From the NCBI RefSeq assembly GCF_012273895.1, contig NC_052126.1, forward strand, positions 2,121,218 through 2,185,217: a DNA stretch of 64,000 bases, in the 5' to 3' direction. A program made the translations under genes and the position numbers. The notes below the pieces were generated by a model. The model searched no databases. It had not been told where the DNA came from and was given only the letters and a program-made list of their open reading frames with translations. How positions within the stretch are numbered: position 1 is the first letter of the stretch; each line of letters starts with the position of its first letter. Below are positions 52,201 through 56,109 of the stretch, piece by piece. Source of the DNA: Zerene cesonia (Eukaryota > Arthropoda > Insecta > Lepidoptera > Pieridae).

Positions 52201-53040
52201 CCTTCCGCTCATCGATTTTAAGTCCAAGGTCCTCACCACTGAACCACCACTGCTTACTGAATAACTAAAGATGTAATGGTACGTCTTTGATAACTAAATA
52301 GGTATGAATGGTACTCGTGTCAAATGTAACGCAACTTAGTGTGTCCAATAAGAATTTATATATAACGTTACACGTGGCCCTCAGCCTCCGCGTTTATAAA
52401 AATAAGCGTCTTGTTGTACGGAATTTATTCCATGATCAATGAATTCGAAAATATAAAACGAACGTAATTCTAACATTTCAAATCTATGCCATAGATTATT
52501 ATTTATTACCCCTTTAACTGCCCAGTACATGAAACGTTTTTAAATTATAAAATGAGTTTTATCCCATTAACAAATCGTAAGATTATAAGATTTAAGATTT
52601 AATGTAATGTTTTTATCCCCCAACAGAAACAAGTTTTCAGACACGTTCGGAATCTGATGACAGCGACAGTACTTCGAAAGCAACTGTATCTGCCATGTCT
52701 AGACGTACGTAATATTTCTTATGCTTTATATAGTCTTAACTGTATGATAGGTACCGTCAGCAAAAAAAGTCGAAAGAATTTTGTTTTATGACATAAAGTT
52801 ATAAATATCCTATACATAGTGTGGTTTGACTTTTCTTGATGACTGTACAATGTGATTGAAAAATGAAAATGTAAATTTATAGATTTGGTATATACTATGC
52901 ATTCGTTTTAATGCTTAAATGTGTTTGCGTGTTTACGTACATATTTCCATCGCCATTTTATAGTCTTATTAAATGTAAGATTTTTTAAATTATTTTTTTT
53001 CATTCACACAGGTCACTGCCGTACTCCACATCACAGATAA
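12110..53040 (+). CDS. Dscam-like: Dscam-family cell adhesion receptor, 3' part of gene (29 exons, Ig5 to stop codon)
   Basis: A multi-exon gene whose spliced exons give one open frame of about 1,394 codons. Domain order read from the sequence is Ig5-Ig9, FN1-FN4, Ig10, FN5-FN6, one transmembrane helix, then a cytoplasmic tail. This arrangement is diagnostic of the Dscam family, which are single-pass homophilic adhesion receptors used in axon guidance and self-recognition. Family hallmarks include INVYG followed by GPPYIR at the Ig5/Ig6 border, APKW opening Ig8, GWDDGGCDV in FN6 and EMFEISPYAEF in the tail. The N-terminal Ig1-Ig4 and signal peptide are missing from the window. The tail, about 125 residues, is short compared with what I recall of Dscam1. 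Ig7 is not encoded by an exchangeable exon cluster, so a non-hypervariable paralog (Dscam2/3/4-like) is likelier than Dscam1. I cannot decide which paralog by eye. Exons are listed individually below. Confidence 0.95.
12318..12517 (-). mobile_element. Helitron-like Lep1-type element, diverged
   Basis: Reverse-complement copy recognised by cgcggtttca, tcccgtaggaatatcgg, gttattccag, gcaatcggtt and a terminal gtaggattagtagga. The CTAG end is degraded. It lies in the intron after the first Ig5 exon. Confidence 0.7.
12857..13005 (+). mobile_element. Helitron-like Lep1-type element, 3' shortened but ending in CTAG
   Basis: Begins TCCTACTAATATTG and runs to TTTTATTCTAG followed by T. The usual 3' hairpin region is missing, yet the last four bases are still CTAG. 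Confidence 0.75.
13055..13256 (-). mobile_element. Helitron-like Lep1-type element, near-complete
   Basis: Begins CTAGATGCGCCCCGCGGTTT and ends GTAGTAGGA before T, i.e. a full reverse copy. It lies 49 bases from the oppositely oriented copy at 12857-13005. Confidence 0.85.
13773..13864 (+). CDS. Dscam-like: Dscam-like exon: Ig5 strands B to C'
   Basis: Starts after ttgttgtag and ends before gtgaga. It encodes VNLQCVVNGPHPARFIWERD, carrying the B-strand cysteine and C-strand tryptophan of Ig5. It leaves in phase 2 (AG), completed by A of the next exon to give Arg. Confidence 0.93.
14497..14640 (+). repeat. Dispersed repeat (family D)
   Basis: TCAAACTCAAACATTTATTC, AGACTTCTTATAGAAGCACT, CACCGGAAGGCAGTTTCTAC and GAGCCGGCAACAAACTC. 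Related copies are at 23537-23660 and 46889-46985. Probably the 3' region of a non-LTR element. Confidence 0.6.
14716..14867 (+). CDS. Dscam-like: Dscam-like exon: Ig5 strands D to G
   Basis: Encodes RYAIGQTMTPDGGVV followed by LNISHIRVDDGGRYACVAHH, with the F-strand cysteine in the YxC motif and the DxG turn before it. It closes with INVYG, the conserved Dscam end of Ig5. NIS is a possible N-glycosylation site. Phase 1 at the donor (gtgagg) marks the domain border. Confidence 0.95.
15598..15688 (+). CDS. Dscam-like: Dscam-like exon: Ig6 strands A to C
   Basis: Opens GPPYIRTLPPIKVQSG and continues TLKCPYYGYPI, the typical Dscam Ig6 start (Gly-x-Pro-Tyr-Ile-Arg, then Cys-Pro-x-x-Gly-Tyr-Pro-Ile). 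Acceptor cttctag, donor gtaaat, phase 1 in and phase 2 out. Confidence 0.95.
16637..17036 (+). CDS. Dscam-like: Dscam-like exon: rest of Ig6 fused to first half of Ig7
   Basis: The longest exon, 400 bases. It encodes EITWEYRGKEI, then YACIVRSPSGEMAKRS (Ig6 F-G region), a linker EAPQLEDILLAP, and Ig7 IHCNLKSGDSPV with YYSWLKDGKKI. There is no intron at the Ig6/Ig7 border. Compared with usual Dscam Ig6, about 15 extra residues lie between strands C' and E, including a basic patch RKPKLRKRD. In arthropod Dscam1 the Ig7 domain is a self-contained exchangeable exon; here that organisation is absent. Donor gtatgt, phase 0 out. Confidence 0.95.
18655..18790 (+). CDS. Dscam-like: Dscam-like exon: second half of Ig7
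   Basis: Encodes LIIKNVSLDHCGTYTCVAAN with the YxC motif, ending VNLYIKG at a phase 1 border. An additional cysteine (DHCGTYTC) replaces the usual Ser/Ala before the Gly of the DxG turn, an oddity since Ig domains normally carry only the B and F strand pair. NVS and NRT are possible glycosylation sites. Donor gtgaga. Confidence 0.94.
19178..19256 (-). repeat. Family C repeat fragment, reversed
   Basis: AGCTGGTGGGTCGCCTGCTG, AAGCGCTACCACCGCCCATG and AACATTTGGAGAGGCGTAAG are the reverse complement of the distal block of family C. Confidence 0.65.
19906..20096 (+). mobile_element. Helitron-like element (another family)
   Basis: Contains ATGAGAGTCACTCTGTCT and TTGAACCGCTTATAATGAAA, and ends GCCGCGGGTGGAATCTAG before T. 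The 5' limit is approximate. It directly abuts the Lep1-type copy that follows. Confidence 0.6.
20105..20296 (+). mobile_element. Helitron-like Lep1-type element, 5' end diverged
   Basis: Recognised from TTTGTAAGGATGTGTGTG onwards through ACTGAACCGATTGCAATG to GGGGCGCAGCTAG before T. The first bases no longer match the family start. Confidence 0.8.
20844..20963 (+). CDS. Dscam-like: Dscam-like exon: Ig8 first half
   Basis: Begins VAPKWSEEPQNTSLLLG, matching the strongly conserved Dscam Ig8 opening (x-x-Pro-Lys-Trp-x-x-x-Pro), then VSCKANGYPQPQTHWLKKDG with the B-strand Cys and C-strand Trp. Acceptor ataatag, donor gtatgt, phase 1 on both sides. Confidence 0.95.
22206..22339. mobile_element. 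Short element with inverted ends and tRNA-like core
   Basis: The left end ATATTTAAAGAATAGAAA and right end TTTCTATTCTTTAAATGT are inverted repeats of about 20 bases. Between them the minus strand carries GGTGGTCGAGAGGTGAGG (A-box-like) and GACGGGATTCGATCCCGTC (T-arm-like). It lies 100 bases before the Ig8 second exon. Confidence 0.6.
22446..22622 (+). CDS. Dscam-like: Dscam-like exon: Ig8 second half
   Basis: Encodes LSLSNGSLIFDSVSLSDAGL then YTCHVENGVGEALSK, with the DAG turn and F-strand cysteine. NGS is a potential glycosylation site. It closes at VWISVN with a phase 1 donor gtgagt, a symmetric exon border. Confidence 0.95.
23537..23660 (+). repeat. Dispersed repeat (family D)
   Basis: CAAACATTTATTTATTCAG, AGACTTCTTATAGAGGCACT and CCAGTTCGGAAAGCAGTTTC in the same order as 14497-14640. 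It lies in the intron between Ig8 and Ig9. Confidence 0.6.
24019..24163 (+). CDS. Dscam-like: Dscam-like exon: Ig9 first half
   Basis: Encodes KPITFDVSSRNITAKLG and VTVECVAKGDDPIRVMWTRN. The Cys, the G-D-x-P-I motif and the Trp match Dscam Ig9. Acceptor cctcgtag, donor gtatgt, phase 2 out. A SINE copy in reverse orientation starts about 110 bases downstream. Confidence 0.95.
24277..24460 (-). mobile_element. tRNA-derived SINE (family 1), truncated at its 5' head
   Basis: Reverse copy of the element at 30048-30258, recognised by GTCCCGTGTCCCC, GATGATGTACATCTG, CAGACCGAGACATTTTTT and a B-box-like GGAATTGAACCC. It stops in the A-box region (GCGTTAACCACTG). It lies in the Ig9 intron. Confidence 0.8.
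24663..24855 (-). mobile_element. Helitron-like Lep1-type element
   Basis: Reverse copy: CTAGTTGCGCGGTTTCACCC at the left, TTATAATTTTAGTAGGA before T at the right. It sits in the intron between the two Ig9 exons. Confidence 0.85.
24970..25118 (+). CDS. Dscam-like: Dscam-like exon: Ig9 second half
   Basis: Encodes SVLELLQTEVSDGALYQCKA then GNPFGAD, giving the D-x-A/G-x-Y-x-C motif and the F-G turn of Ig9. Ends in phase 1 at gtaagt, the Ig9/FN1 border. Confidence 0.95.
25593..25758 (+). CDS. Dscam-like: Dscam-like exon: FN1 first half
   Basis: Encodes EPPLPPNDLSVDSV then SVKLSWLDS, the proline-rich start and strand-B tryptophan of a fibronectin type III domain. The donor is weak (gttggt), but the phase 2 ending joins the next exon in frame and no better in-phase donor is seen nearby. 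Confidence 0.92.
25843..26003 (-). mobile_element. Helitron-like element (family B)
   Basis: Reverse copy: CTAGCTGACCCTGCAAACG at the left and GAATATATAAGA before T at the right, preceded by A. Same family as 2601-2779. Located between the FN1 exons. Confidence 0.7.
26962..27098 (+). CDS. Dscam-like: Dscam-like exon: FN1 second half
   Basis: Encodes IEIEQLQAATGYSARVAGGN followed by SPYSAPVRFTTAEEG, the E to G strands of an FN3 domain (L-x-x-x-T-x-Y-x-x-R-V-A-x-x-N). Ends phase 1 at gtttgt. The next exon, beyond the N gap, continues directly as FN2. Confidence 0.93.
27202..28228. repeat. (CA)n microsatellite around the assembly gap
   Basis: ACACACAC runs up to the first N and CACACACACACACAC continues after the last N, so the missing sequence begins and ends in CA repeat. 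Confidence 0.8.
27212..28211. other. Assembly gap, exactly 1000 N, inside an intron
   Basis: A run of exactly 1000 N bordered on both sides by CA-repeat sequence, so a collapsed or unspanned (CA)n microsatellite is the probable cause. The round length suggests a placeholder rather than a measured size. Coding phase and domain continuity (FN1 end to FN2 start) need no exon here. Confidence 0.95.
29480..29642 (+). mobile_element. Helitron-like repeat, degraded end
   Basis: Contains ATATATAAATTACGAGTCAT, TACTCAACCGATTTTAATCA and CCCGGGCGGAGCCTGG. The body resembles other Helitron-like repeats here, but the CTAG end is lost. It lies just before the FN2 first exon. Confidence 0.45.
29746..29898 (+). 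CDS. Dscam-like: Dscam-like exon: FN2 first part
   Basis: Encodes APSSPPIGVQLEQ and WLPPPTDTHNGLILGYRIRA, the FN3 pattern W-x-P-P-x(n)-N-G-x-I-x-G-Y. Acceptor tttag, donor gtaaga, phase 1 at both ends. Confidence 0.95.
30048..30258 (+). mobile_element. tRNA-derived SINE (family 1), complete copy
   Basis: The head CGACCGCCTCCTTGG is followed by an A-box-like TGGCACAGTGG and a B-box-like GGTTCAATTCC about 45 bases later, both pol III promoter elements. The body contains ATGTCTCGGTCTGGCAGGAC. The tail ends GACACGGGACTTCAC. Confidence 0.85.
30450..30540 (+). CDS. Dscam-like: Dscam-like exon: FN2 middle part
   Basis: A 91-base exon encoding ESPESGDKIIK and QETIITGLLKGVR, the D-E strands of FN2. 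Acceptor ataatag, donor gtttgt, phase 1 in and phase 2 out. A SINE copy (30048-30258) lies in the intron just upstream. Confidence 0.88.
30750..30949 (+). mobile_element. Helitron-like Lep1-type element, full 200-bp copy
   Basis: A|TCCTATTAATATTATAAAT at the start, GGGGCGCAGCTAG|T at the end, 200 bases, with the internal TATCCCGATATTCCTACGGG segment. This is the best reference copy in the window. Confidence 0.88.
31529..31765 (+). mobile_element. Dispersed SINE-like repeat (family C), diverged
   Basis: Recognised by TTTAGTGAGTGAGGC, CTATCCAGTCCTTTCC and GGGTGGTGGCAGCGCTAACC in the same order as in 11098-11428. Confidence 0.55.
31886..32120 (-). mobile_element. Helitron-like Lep1-type element with internal palindromic duplication
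   Basis: Reverse copy from CTAGTTGCGCCCAGCGG to ACTATTAGTAGGA before T. It is about 35 bases longer than the 200-base copies because of a perfect 48-base palindrome at 31933-31980. Confidence 0.85.
31933..31980. repeat. Perfect 48-bp palindrome
   Basis: The left arm (31933-31956, starting AATATCGG and ending TTGCCTA) is the exact reverse complement of the right arm (31957-31980), with no spacer. It duplicates an internal segment of the host Helitron in inverted orientation. Confidence 0.97.
32237..32319 (+). CDS. Dscam-like: Dscam-like exon: FN2 last part
   Basis: Encodes RYAISVAAFNSAGNGPFSIP, the Y-x-I-x-V-x-A-x-N-x-x-G-x-G motif that ends an FN3 domain. Ends phase 1 at gtaagt, giving the FN2/FN3 border. 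Confidence 0.95.
33598..33797 (-). mobile_element. Helitron-like Lep1-type element, near-complete
   Basis: Starts CTAGCTGCGCCCCGCGGTTT and ends TTATAATACTAGTAGCA, 200 bases, in the intron between FN2 and FN3. The final GGA is changed to GCA. Confidence 0.85.
35236..35370 (+). CDS. Dscam-like: Dscam-like exon: FN3 first half
   Basis: Encodes APEEGPTSVECGGVTSTALR, VSWQPIPHHKQAGSLVGYTV and LYAAQ, with the strand-B Trp and G-x-x-x-G-Y of an FN3 domain, the third of the series. Donor gtaatt, phase 1. It is notably GC-rich relative to the flanking introns. Confidence 0.94.
35942..36094 (+). CDS. Dscam-like: Dscam-like exon: FN3 second half
   Basis: Encodes VRLQGLNKYTNYTVKVAGFS then NYGVGPYSFPIV, the L-x-x-L-x-x-Y-T-x-Y-x-V motif of FN3 domains. 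NAS and NYT are possible glycosylation sites. Ends phase 1 at gtaaga. Confidence 0.95.
36698..36827 (+). CDS. Dscam-like: Dscam-like exon: FN4 first half
   Basis: Encodes VPEAPAEIKLLSQSSTTLLV, then SWKRPKQPNGKLLHYTVYC, a classic FN3 opening (P-x-x-P, S-W-x-x-P, N-G-x-L-x-x-Y). Donor gtgagt, phase 2 out. Confidence 0.96.
37993..38171 (+). CDS. Dscam-like: Dscam-like exon: FN4 second half
   Basis: Encodes LELKGLQEGKQYDVWVTAST then GEGPESRRVTDAP, completing the fourth FN3 domain. Acceptor atttag, donor gtatta, phase 1. A Helitron-like repeat begins within about 30 bases of the donor. Confidence 0.95.
38195..38390 (+). mobile_element. Helitron-like repeat, partial
   Basis: Begins near TCTATACTAATATTATAAAG after an A-rich flank and includes GAGTTTGTTTGTTCAGC and CGTGCTGATCCGATTTGA. 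The 3' limit is not clear. Confidence 0.45.
39560..39700 (+). repeat. Retroposon 3' end
   Basis: GGAAGAGATGCTTAGCGATA, AGACCGTCAGCTGTACAT and a terminal GTAATAAAGTATAAAATAAA match the 3' end type shared with 57740-57860. Probably a non-LTR element tail inserted in the intron between FN4 and Ig10. Confidence 0.5.
40069..40248 (+). CDS. Dscam-like: Dscam-like exon: Ig10 first part
   Basis: Encodes ASLGGEVVVPVRG then LVLSCRSVGVPPPRTVWYHN, an Ig domain inserted between FN4 and FN5, which is the Dscam signature. It ends SLLIK plus A, phase 1, and joins AC of the next accepted exon to give Asn. This shows the N gap in the following intron hides no required exon. Strongly GC-rich. Confidence 0.96.
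40258..41497 (-). mobile_element. Non-LTR retrotransposon (LINE) remnant, antisense in intron, interrupted by the N gap
   Basis: On the minus strand, bases 41497-41335 translate to a reverse-transcriptase-like segment containing DLNRFTEYYCLRNKLDLNVS, then KCYISTYSRKATTISF. This matches the D-L-x-x-F-x-x-W/Y-C-x-x-N-x-L-x-L-N-x-x-K-C region of Jockey/CR1-type LINE RTs. At the other side of the gap a (TTTA)n tract at 40258-40283 reads as a (TAAA)n tail on the minus strand, as at LINE 3' ends. I infer one element spanning the gap. Confidence 0.75.
40335..41334. other. Assembly gap, exactly 1000 N, inside an intron and probably inside a LINE
   Basis: Exactly 1000 N, so probably a placeholder length. 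Both sides look like one antisense LINE, a plausible cause of assembly failure. The Ig10 exons on either side join in phase. Confidence 0.95.
41977..42163 (-). mobile_element. Helitron-like element ending 39 bp before the Ig10 exon acceptor
   Basis: Reverse copy: A|CTAGCTTTTGTCAGCGGC at the left and CTATGTAGTGA|T at the right. It includes CCGTTGCGTGGTTTTGTAG, a derivative of the usual target phrase. It lies immediately upstream of the exon at 42203. Confidence 0.7.
42203..42397 (+). CDS. Dscam-like: Dscam-like exon: end of Ig10 and start of FN5
   Basis: Encodes LGGNYTCLAKNLYGSDSVVY (Ig10 F-G region with YxC), the linker LPLPDAPSLRATPF, then STLIEWDELK with the FN5 strand-B Trp. No intron marks the Ig10/FN5 border. 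Acceptor tctttcag, donor gtgagt, phase 1. Confidence 0.95.
42443..42482 (+). repeat. (GT)n microsatellite, imperfect
   Basis: Interrupted GT repeats just after the donor of the exon ending at 42397. Confidence 0.85.
42857..43057 (+). CDS. Dscam-like: Dscam-like exon: FN5 second half, probable GC donor
   Basis: Encodes YNLTWREGDGPWQEAW, then LAGLKCGTKYSVRVTATDNV of FN5. The best 3' boundary is GGAG|GCAAGT, a strong consensus for the rare GC-AG intron class. A weaker GT site six bases earlier (CTCG|GTGGAG, exon end 43051) keeps the same phase and would remove two glycines (Gly-Gly). Either choice continues in frame into 43333. Confidence 0.9.
43333..43493 (+). CDS. Dscam-like: Dscam-like exon: FN6 first half
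   Basis: Encodes APVSPPTTDWLWSNSSHIYI, then LSGWDDGGCDVTKWDVDYRP. The W-x-D-G-G-C-x-x-x-x-x-x-V-x-Y-R-P motif is highly characteristic of the last FN3 domain of Dscam proteins. Donor gtgagt, phase 0. Confidence 0.97.
43738..43822 (-). repeat. Family C repeat fragment, reversed
   Basis: GGAGCTGGTGGGTCGCCTGC and CATGAACATTTTGAAAGGCG match the same block as 19178-19256. It lies in the FN6 intron. Confidence 0.6.
44105..44265 (+). repeat. Tandem duplication of a tRNA-like segment reaching the splice acceptor
   Basis: Two units, 44105-44180 and 44196-44265, each begin ACGGCTTGGCAAAAA, contain GGCGCGGGTTCGAATCC and TTCTGTCTATT, and end ATTGAAACCCAxATC. The second unit has G at x, which forms the acceptor AG of the exon at 44263; the first has A. 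Confidence 0.85.
44263..44437 (+). CDS. Dscam-like: Dscam-like exon: FN6 second half
   Basis: Begins IVDMNLHWGYDYSLRSAPAN and continues LAPATWYQLRVTATNDAGFA, the Dscam L-x-P-x-T-W-Y-x-L-x-x-T-A-x-N-x-A-G motif. The first dozen or so residues look extra compared with the usual spacing to L-x-P-x-T-W-Y. The acceptor (gaaacccag) has a poor pyrimidine tract and lies in a duplicated tRNA-like segment. No later AG is available before the conserved part. Donor gtgagt, phase 1. Confidence 0.9.
44602..44894 (-). mobile_element. tRNA-derived SINE (family 2)
   Basis: On the minus strand it begins AGCAGTGGTGGCTCAGTGG (A-box-like), then AAGGACCCCGACC and a B-box-like GGTTCGATACC. It ends in TCCCAGCTTTGGGAACAT. 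A second copy is at 52022-52255. It lies between the FN6 and TM exons. Confidence 0.75.
45085..45202 (+). CDS. Dscam-like: Dscam-like exon: transmembrane segment
   Basis: After an acidic juxtamembrane stretch (EEIGPPSDFLD) comes LNMLVIICSSVLLVMCLLAF then ICIL, about 24 hydrophobic residues, followed by the basic stop-transfer FKRHR. Only one version of this exon is visible, unlike the two alternative TM exons of Dscam1. Donor gtaatt, phase 2. Confidence 0.95.
46201..46355 (+). CDS. Dscam-like: Dscam-like exon: cytoplasmic tail, Ser/His-rich part
   Basis: Encodes a polar, basic stretch including QTYSSQYHHSIADEAKS and RNESVASHSEHKERY, ending PRKPSKNG. There is no recognisable folded domain. 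Acceptor atatgcag, donor gtatgt. Placement is supported by phase (AG|G) and the open frame between TM and the conserved next exon. Confidence 0.85.
46747..46860 (+). CDS. Dscam-like: Dscam-like exon: conserved cytoplasmic motif
   Basis: Encodes EMFEISPYAEFALGFRTF, then ENQDLPSRLPGRPRFDTG. The E-M-x-x-I-S-P-Y-A motif is conserved in insect Dscam tails and its tyrosine is a candidate phosphorylation and SH2-docking site (inference). Acceptor aaacag, donor gtaagt, phase 1. Confidence 0.94.
46889..46985 (+). repeat. Dispersed repeat (family D), partial
   Basis: TCAAACTCAAACATTGATTT, AGACTTCCTAAAGTAACACT and TTGAATCATAACACAGTTTT match the first half of 14497-14640. Confidence 0.5.
47145..47324 (+). 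mobile_element. Helitron-like Lep1-type element, partly deleted
   Basis: Runs from the ATTATTATGAATGCGAAA region to GGGGCGTAGCTAG before T. The segment between GCAAAAAC and TTGGTACG is shortened. Confidence 0.8.
47925..48119 (-). mobile_element. Helitron-like repeat, degraded
   Basis: Reverse copy with CGTCCCGGCTCCGCCCGG at the left, then AAATTTCATCAAAATCCG and ACATTTATAATATCA at the right. Ends are approximate. Confidence 0.5.
51144..51291 (-). mobile_element. Helitron-like Lep1-type element, truncated at a SINE
   Basis: Starts CTAGCTGTGCCCCGCGG and matches the family until GCGCGAAAGAGC, where a SINE begins. The expected last ~45 bases are missing and are not found beyond the SINE. Confidence 0.82.
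51294..51504 (-). mobile_element. tRNA-derived SINE (family 1), complete, inserted in a Helitron copy
   Basis: Reverse orientation, from GTGAAGTCCCGTGTCCCC to ACCAAGGAGGCGGTCGG. Its left side abuts the truncated Helitron at 51144-51291. Confidence 0.85.
52022..52255 (-). mobile_element. tRNA-derived SINE (family 2), 3' truncated
   Basis: Matches 44602-44894: head AAGCAGTGGTGGTTCAGTGG on the minus strand, shared GTCGGTTTCGTCACGATGTT and TTCCTGCACGCTC on the plus strand. Confidence 0.7.
52627..52704 (+). CDS. Dscam-like: Dscam-like exon: acidic-serine cytoplasmic segment
   Basis: Encodes ETSFQTRSESDDSDSTSK and ATVSAMSRR. The S/D/E cluster is the type phosphorylated by CK2-like kinases (inference). 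The donor is C|gtacgt; if it is not used the frame adds one Thr and stops at 52710-52712, so two nearly equivalent C-termini are possible. Confidence 0.88.
53012..53040 (+). CDS. Dscam-like: Dscam-like terminal coding exon with stop codon
   Basis: After acceptor cattcacacag the frame reads RHCRTPHHR and stops at TAA 53038-53040. Only nine residues are contributed, so support is from splice phase and the good acceptor rather than homology. Intron retention after 52704 is the alternative ending. Confidence 0.65.
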
Positions 53041-53049
53041 TAAAATAAA
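53039..53049 (+). promoter_or_regulatory. Candidate polyadenylation signals (two overlapping AATAAA)
   Basis: AATAAA occurs at 53039-53044, overlapping the stop codon, and again at 53044-53049. If used, the 3' UTR would be only tens of bases. An ATTAAA near 53264 or later sites could define a longer UTR. Confidence 0.35.
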
Positions 53050-53998
53050 TTAAAAAATATATTATATACTGTTTTATTAAAATATACCATATCATAAGAA
53101 ACTAAAGTTAATATAACATTTATATTTAATTTTAAGTCGATAATTTTAAAGTAAATGTTTAGTAATTAAATTAATTAAAATATTTTTTTTTGCATTCCAA
53201 TTTATTTCAAATTAGTTCAAAATTAGAATCATGATTTTCTTTTTAATAATACTTATAAAGTATTAAATATATTTATTCCATAATTTTAATTACATTATAA
53301 TTAAAAAATATTCTTTTGACTATATATTCACTGTTTTTTTGTCTATTAGCTATTTATTTTGTGTAAATAATGAAATTTATCCTTAGTAGTGTTATCCAAT
53401 CGTATTATCTTTGTAAAAGACTGATGTTTCTATAGTCATAAGTATTACAATGCGTTTGTGCCAAACATTTTAAACTTGACATATTTTATCTGTGAAATCT
53501 TCTAGATTAGGTGTGCGTTGTATTATCTGTATTTTTATTAACAGCCATACAAATTTCAAGGTTTTGCATCATACCCTTTAAGTTACCTAAAATAGTCGTC
53601 TTGGGTGAACATGACATGCAATAGATTGCTTTCATTAAATTCATCGAAATAACTATATTTCAGTTTTCTCTGTTTGTGTGTTTCTGACTGTAGTGTTTTT
53701 AACCACATACATAGATAGGTATCTACCAGTTGGTCTATTCTATTAGTGTTTATTGAATATTTCGATTGAGGATTTATCTTTGGTTTGAAAAACATGTTTC
53801 TATCGCATTTAACAAGAAAAAAGACGCTATTGTTTAGGTATCTTTAAGTTAAGAAAGAATTGTAAACAATTATGTATACCAATGGGATTATTGTCAGAGG
53901 TCGCGCCAATATGTATTAATTTCGATATTAAGCGGACTGCAAAACTTAATCTACGTGGTGTAGCGAAATAGGGAAAGACGGGAACACACGGCACATAC

Positions 53999-54110
53999 CT
54001 CGTCTGAGAGAGTAGCGTCCAAGCAAGCACAGCACCACGCGGTCAAGGGTCCTCCAGCTCGGTCTAGCCAGACCAGGTCCAGTCCATCACTCCACACACA
54101 CATACGCGGC
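53999..54110 (-). other. Candidate first exon on the minus strand (GC-rich patch with donor)
   Basis: A GC-rich island in AT-rich surroundings. On the minus strand it ends in GACGAG|GTATGTG, a strong splice donor. An ATG in the patch leads to a frame open to the donor (beginning MCVWSDGLDLVWLDR), but this has no recognisable homology, so a 5' UTR exon of an antisense or neighbouring transcript is equally possible. Confidence 0.2.
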
Positions 54111-54709
54111 GTTTCAGCGCAAAAAATTTATTTTCATCTGATTTAAAACGAATAACTTAATAAAGAAAACTAAACGGTTATAGATTTTGTGAAAATTTAT
54201 AATTTCGTCTTGTTTTCTGTTACTAGTTTATAATTATTCGCTCATTACACGAACATTTTGCCCGTTAAGTATTTATCTAGTCACTGTAATAAATAGGTAT
54301 TTTGTTGATAATCTACATATTGATTGTATGTCGTAATAAATGTTTGAAAATTTTTCATTGTTTTACTTTATAATATACCGTTCCCAATACGTACTACGCA
54401 TGTAGAAAAAAAATTCTTACTGTCATTTAGAATGCTTTAACTGATTTTCAATAGAAAAGATCCGAGTAGAGACATGACGAACAGGTTATGTGGATTTATG
54501 TCGCCATAAATCTATGTAACGTAAGTTTCTACGTATTACTGACATTAAATACATTTAATAATTGTACCTAATTCAACCTCTTTTGATAGTATATATTTTA
54601 ACATGGATTCTACTTAATTACATATGCGGCGGAACATCTCATTCGTACATGAAATTTCTTTAATCCCACGGATGAAATCGCGTGAGGAAAATTAGTATTT
54701 GTATAAAAG

Positions 54710-54880
54710 AACGAGCCGTCCGCCCCGGTTTCGCCCGTCGTACATATATGGCCTATAGCCTTCCTCAATAAATGGGCTATCTAACACTGAAATAATTTTT
54801 CAAATCGGACAAGTAGTTCCTGAAATTAATGCCTTCAAACAAACAAAAAACAAAATCTTCAGCTATATGATATTAGTATA
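54710..54880 (-). mobile_element. Helitron-like repeat, degraded
   Basis: Contains CGTCCGCCCCGGTTTCGCC, CTTCCTCAATAAATGGGC and CAAATCGGACAAGTAGTTCC, ending near ATATGATATTAGTATAGA. A related tail fragment is at about 35080-35180. Confidence 0.45.
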
Positions 54881-56109
54881 GATTTCTTGAGATACTAACT
54901 TCTATTGTGGAAGCGAGAGTTAACTTTTTAATAATCTAAAATCAACATATCTCATACAAAACGAAACAATGGCAATTTATAGAAACACCCGCGTATAACT
55001 GAACTAATACGTCAAACATAAATCATACCAGACCCTTGAGGAATTAATGCATCTAACTGACTTTTTATTGCCTTAACTTTAACTGTAAGGGTCGGCTCAC
55101 ACGTGTCGCCGACCCACGTACGGACTGTGAATGTAATGGACATTAAAAACTCTTTCGTATTTACAAAGTACGTGGACAAAAATTATAACAACGTCCCGTT
55201 TTTATGTTTTGCAGAAGAATTTGTTTCGATATTATCTACGGCTTGGCTCATGTCCTCCCCTTTTTGCGATTGAAAAATTTTGTTAATATAATGAAATGGT
55301 CGGAGCATAAAGGAAAGCGGGAAAATTAAATTCATAAGGAAGGGTTTCTTTTTTAATATCAATCCCGTCGTTTGTGATTCATTTAATGAGATATTGTGTG
55401 TTACGAAATACTGTAAGTATTTATCGTTATTCATCATATATCACAGGTTCATTATCACTATAATTTAAGCACAATTTTAAGTAAGCTTGAATAATTACTA
55501 TTTATTAAATTAACATGAACGTGTACCACCCTCATTTATATTAATAAGCGAAATTTCCTACAAAGTAAAAGGGATTCAATGAATACCATCTAGATCCAAT
55601 ATCTAGAAATCACTGTATTCAATTTAGCTAAAAGAAGGGTTAAAGAGAGCTCAAACTCTGTGGTTAGCGCCCTCTTAAACCATTTCCAAAGGAGAATTCC
55701 TCGCGCACTGAAAAAATACATTTTCCCTTATTCAGTCGAAAATAAAAACGCATTCTCTATGAAGCCGCTTTCCTAACCTAAAACACAACTGAAGCAGACG
55801 CTGAGCCCCCTAAATCAGCCACAGAGCGTAAATAAATAAGTTGAGACGCTCGTAAATTTCAGTTAAAACTACGGTTTTATTCCCCTATGAGCTGCCGAAT
55901 GTTCAGTTTCAATTTTACTTTACTTTGCGAGCGTGGCTCACCAGCATAATGTTGCTTTAAAAACTCCATTGGGAAATTTAATGACTTGGTGGCGTATGGA
56001 ATCATGACTGTCGGAGGTTGAGTGAAATCTCAAGCATTAAAAATTGTATTTACGTTATAGAGTGTCTGTTTCCTAGCATTCGTTATTGATACAGGTGCTT
56101 ATTTATTTT

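Larger units (their letters stand above)
46861..52626 (+). other. Large intron (5.8 kb) in the cytoplasmic region
   Basis: Contains no further Dscam-like exon that I can recognise. It holds repeats: an LTR-independent dispersed repeat near 46889-46985, Helitron-like copies at about 47145-47324, 47925-48119 and 51144-51291, and SINEs at 51294-51504 and 52022-52255. The stretch 48120-51140 is AT-rich without recognised structure. Alternative tail exons, known in other Dscam genes, cannot be excluded. Confidence 0.8.

Noticed and set aside
55183..55437. 84-codon minus-strand open frame in the 3' flank
   Set aside because: No conserved motif, no splice-site support and AT-rich composition; indistinguishable from chance.
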